DNA of 64,000 nt from Mesorhizobium sp. M1D.F.Ca.ET.043.01.1.1 (GTDB lineage Bacteria; Pseudomonadota; Alphaproteobacteria; Rhizobiales; Rhizobiaceae): contig NZ_CP034444.1 of NCBI RefSeq assembly GCF_003952385.1, positions 868,001-932,000 on the forward strand, read 5' to 3'. A model generated the notes under the pieces. That model did no database searches. It was not told the DNA's origin and was given only the letters and a program-made list of their open reading frames with translations. Position numbers and translations under genes: made by a program. Shown piece after piece: positions 62,927-64,000 of the stretch (within the stretch, counting starts at the first letter, position 1; each line of letters opens with the position of its first letter).

Positions 62927-63694
62927 TCAGCTCGCGGCGTTGAAGCGCAGGATCACGCGGTCGTCCTTGTCGGCGATGACGAGCTTGCCGGCGTCGACAT
63001 GGTATGACGCAGCCTTGCCGAGCGCGTCGAACAGCGCCTTCTCCTGCGCCATCACATCCGGCGCGCAGGCCATCTTGGTCGAGCCGATGTTGCTGATTTC
63101 GATCTTCTCGCCGTCGACCTTGGCGTTGGCGAAGTAGCTGTTGCACGGGCCCTTGCCGCCGGCCTTTCCGGCTTCGCTGACGCGGAACGTCGCCTGCGGG
63201 TCGGCAATCACACCGACGCCGTCGATATATTCTATGAGCCAGCTCTGGCCATAGAGCGCCGCGGCATCCGGCTCGGTGGCGGGCGCCACCATCTTCATCA
63301 CGACGGTCTGCGGCTTACCGTCCAGCGGATCGACCCGGTGGCGGGTGTCGGTGACGAACAGCAGCCGGCCTTCGACGGTGATGCGGGCCTGCAGCGCATA
63401 GGTCCTGCCGGGCTTGACCGCCGTGGGATCGAAGCCGAACTCGAACTTGGTCGGCAGCTGGCCGGCCGGCACGATCTTGCGGTGAACGATGATCGTCGCC
63501 GGCGCATCGGCAAGCGACACGTCGGCGAGCTCGACCGAAAGCTCGGCATCGGGCGGCAGCGCGATGCGCTCGCGATAGGTCACCTCGCCCGTCAATGTCT
63601 TCTCCGCGGCGCCGGAGATTTCCGGCACGGCGAGCACGCCGACGACCAGCGGCACCAGGCCGAAGATGAAGAACTCCGCGATCCTGTCCAGCAT
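62927..63694 (-). CDS. Exported META-domain protein
   Basis: 255 residues. Signal or anchor (FFIFGLVPLVVGVLAVPEIS), a YbaY-like lipoprotein-type domain (TGEVTYRERIALPPDAELSV to about residue 135), then a META domain (WLIEYIDGVGVIADPQATFR, CNSYFANAKVDGEKIEISN and CAPDVMAQEKALFDAL). META proteins are heat-shock or motility-linked. ATG 63694 preferred, with GGAGCAGGG upstream. Confidence 0.82.
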   Translation of the reverse strand: MLDRIAEFFIFGLVPLVVGVLAVPEISGAAEKTLTGEVTYRERIALPPDAELSVELADVSLADAPATIIVHRKIVPAGQLPTKFEFGFDPTAVKPGRTYALQARITVEGRLLFVTDTRHRVDPLDGKPQTVVMKMVAPATEPDAAALYGQSWLIEYIDGVGVIADPQATFRVSEAGKAGGKGPCNSYFANAKVDGEKIEISNIGSTKMACAPDVMAQEKALFDALGKAASYHVDAGKLVIADKDDRVILRFNAAS

Positions 63695-63776
63695 GACCCT
63701 GCTCCGCAAAGCAAATCAAACCGATTGCAGGTTCAGGAAGGATTGCGGTCAATCAATGGCCGCAGCCAGCAGTGGA

Positions 63777-63986
63777 TCAATTTGAATTTTGTGGGCCATA
63801 TAAGATCTGCGTGCCGTCCTCGCATAGAGGACAATGAACCCAGCGCTCGAACCTGCCTTCGTCGCCAAAAGGTACATCATGTACGACGAGAGTCGCTGTC
63901 TGGCAGGACGGGCAGAGCACGAGTTTGCGTGGCGCCTTATCGAGCGCAGATGCTACGGACAGCCATTTGCTGGATTTCGAAGACAT
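63777..63986 (-). CDS. Small zinc-ribbon protein
   Basis: 69 residues: LCPSCQTATLVVHDVPFGDE and VHCPLCEDGTQ give two CxxC knuckles. It ends near the right edge of the window. Unknown role. Confidence 0.65.
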   Translation of the reverse strand: MSSKSSKWLSVASALDKAPRKLVLCPSCQTATLVVHDVPFGDEGRFERWVHCPLCEDGTQILYGPQNSN

Positions 63987-64000
63987 TCGGCTGCCTCTGA

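Noticed and set aside
1..64000. Symbiosis island or prophage
   Set aside because: No nod, nif, type III/IV secretion, capsid, tail or integrase genes are present.

Overview
This is a GC-rich, densely coded stretch of an alphaproteobacterial chromosome, most likely a Mesorhizobium or close Rhizobiales relative. The case rests on gene content: hdaA/PerM/pgsA-like/purMN synteny, a MucR/Ros zinc-finger regulator, three DUF982 genes, a Rhizobiales-type ETC complex I subunit gene and a GTTC-N7-GTTC LexA box of the alphaproteobacterial kind. It also rests on three families of short palindromic intergenic repeats typical of rhizobia. There are no rRNA, nod, nif, phage or conjugation genes, so this reads as core chromosome with small accessory patches.

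Layout. Positions 1-3600 hold an SOS-peptidase homologue (SRAP), a methyltransferase, and two divergent units of small unknown genes around a perfect LexA box. These are followed by remnants of a SnoaL-like gene and a lysR gene that meet end to end. At 3700-11350 lies an apparent arginine-derivative/polyamine utilisation locus: a DDAH-like amidinohydrolase and an M20 peptidase, a divergent LysR regulator, and a four-gene PotABCD-like ABC importer. At 11600-14500 are cytochrome b561, a NolR/BigR-like ArsR regulator and small genes including two DUF982. At 14700-17400 is a small surface-polysaccharide patch (GT8, CatB-like acetyltransferase, second glycosyltransferase) beside tRNA-Arg. At 17500-20500 are a complex I accessory subunit, a flavin monooxygenase, tRNA-Pro and two ruined vapC toxin genes. 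At 20650-26000 are hdaA, perM, a pgsA-like gene, purM, purN and a SixA-like phosphatase. An ISAs1-like element sits at 26.1-27.3 kb, bounded by inverted palindromic repeats. Next come three paralogous exported miniproteins (one frameshifted), a two-component system, an SsuABC/TauABC-type importer, dapB and an arginase-family gene.

From 36 to 64 kb: a large Sel1-repeat exported protein split by a frameshift in an A5 run; an orphan molybdopterin oxidoreductase; an ABC-F ATPase; mucR; and an oxygenase-like gene whose downstream EamA exporter gene has been broken by a ~145-bp palindromic repeat, with a divergent LysR gene. These are followed by a UvrD-type helicase, many small exported proteins, a diguanylate cyclase, DinB and GST proteins and ndk. 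A complete fluoride-resistance unit follows (crcB riboswitch with terminator, crcB1, crcB2, DUF190), then a LuxR-type regulator and a VWA protein.

The strongest observations are the LexA-box pair of unknown small genes, the fluoride unit, the exporter gene disrupted by a repeat element, and the several frameshifted genes. All calls come from reading sequence and motifs; no database search was run.
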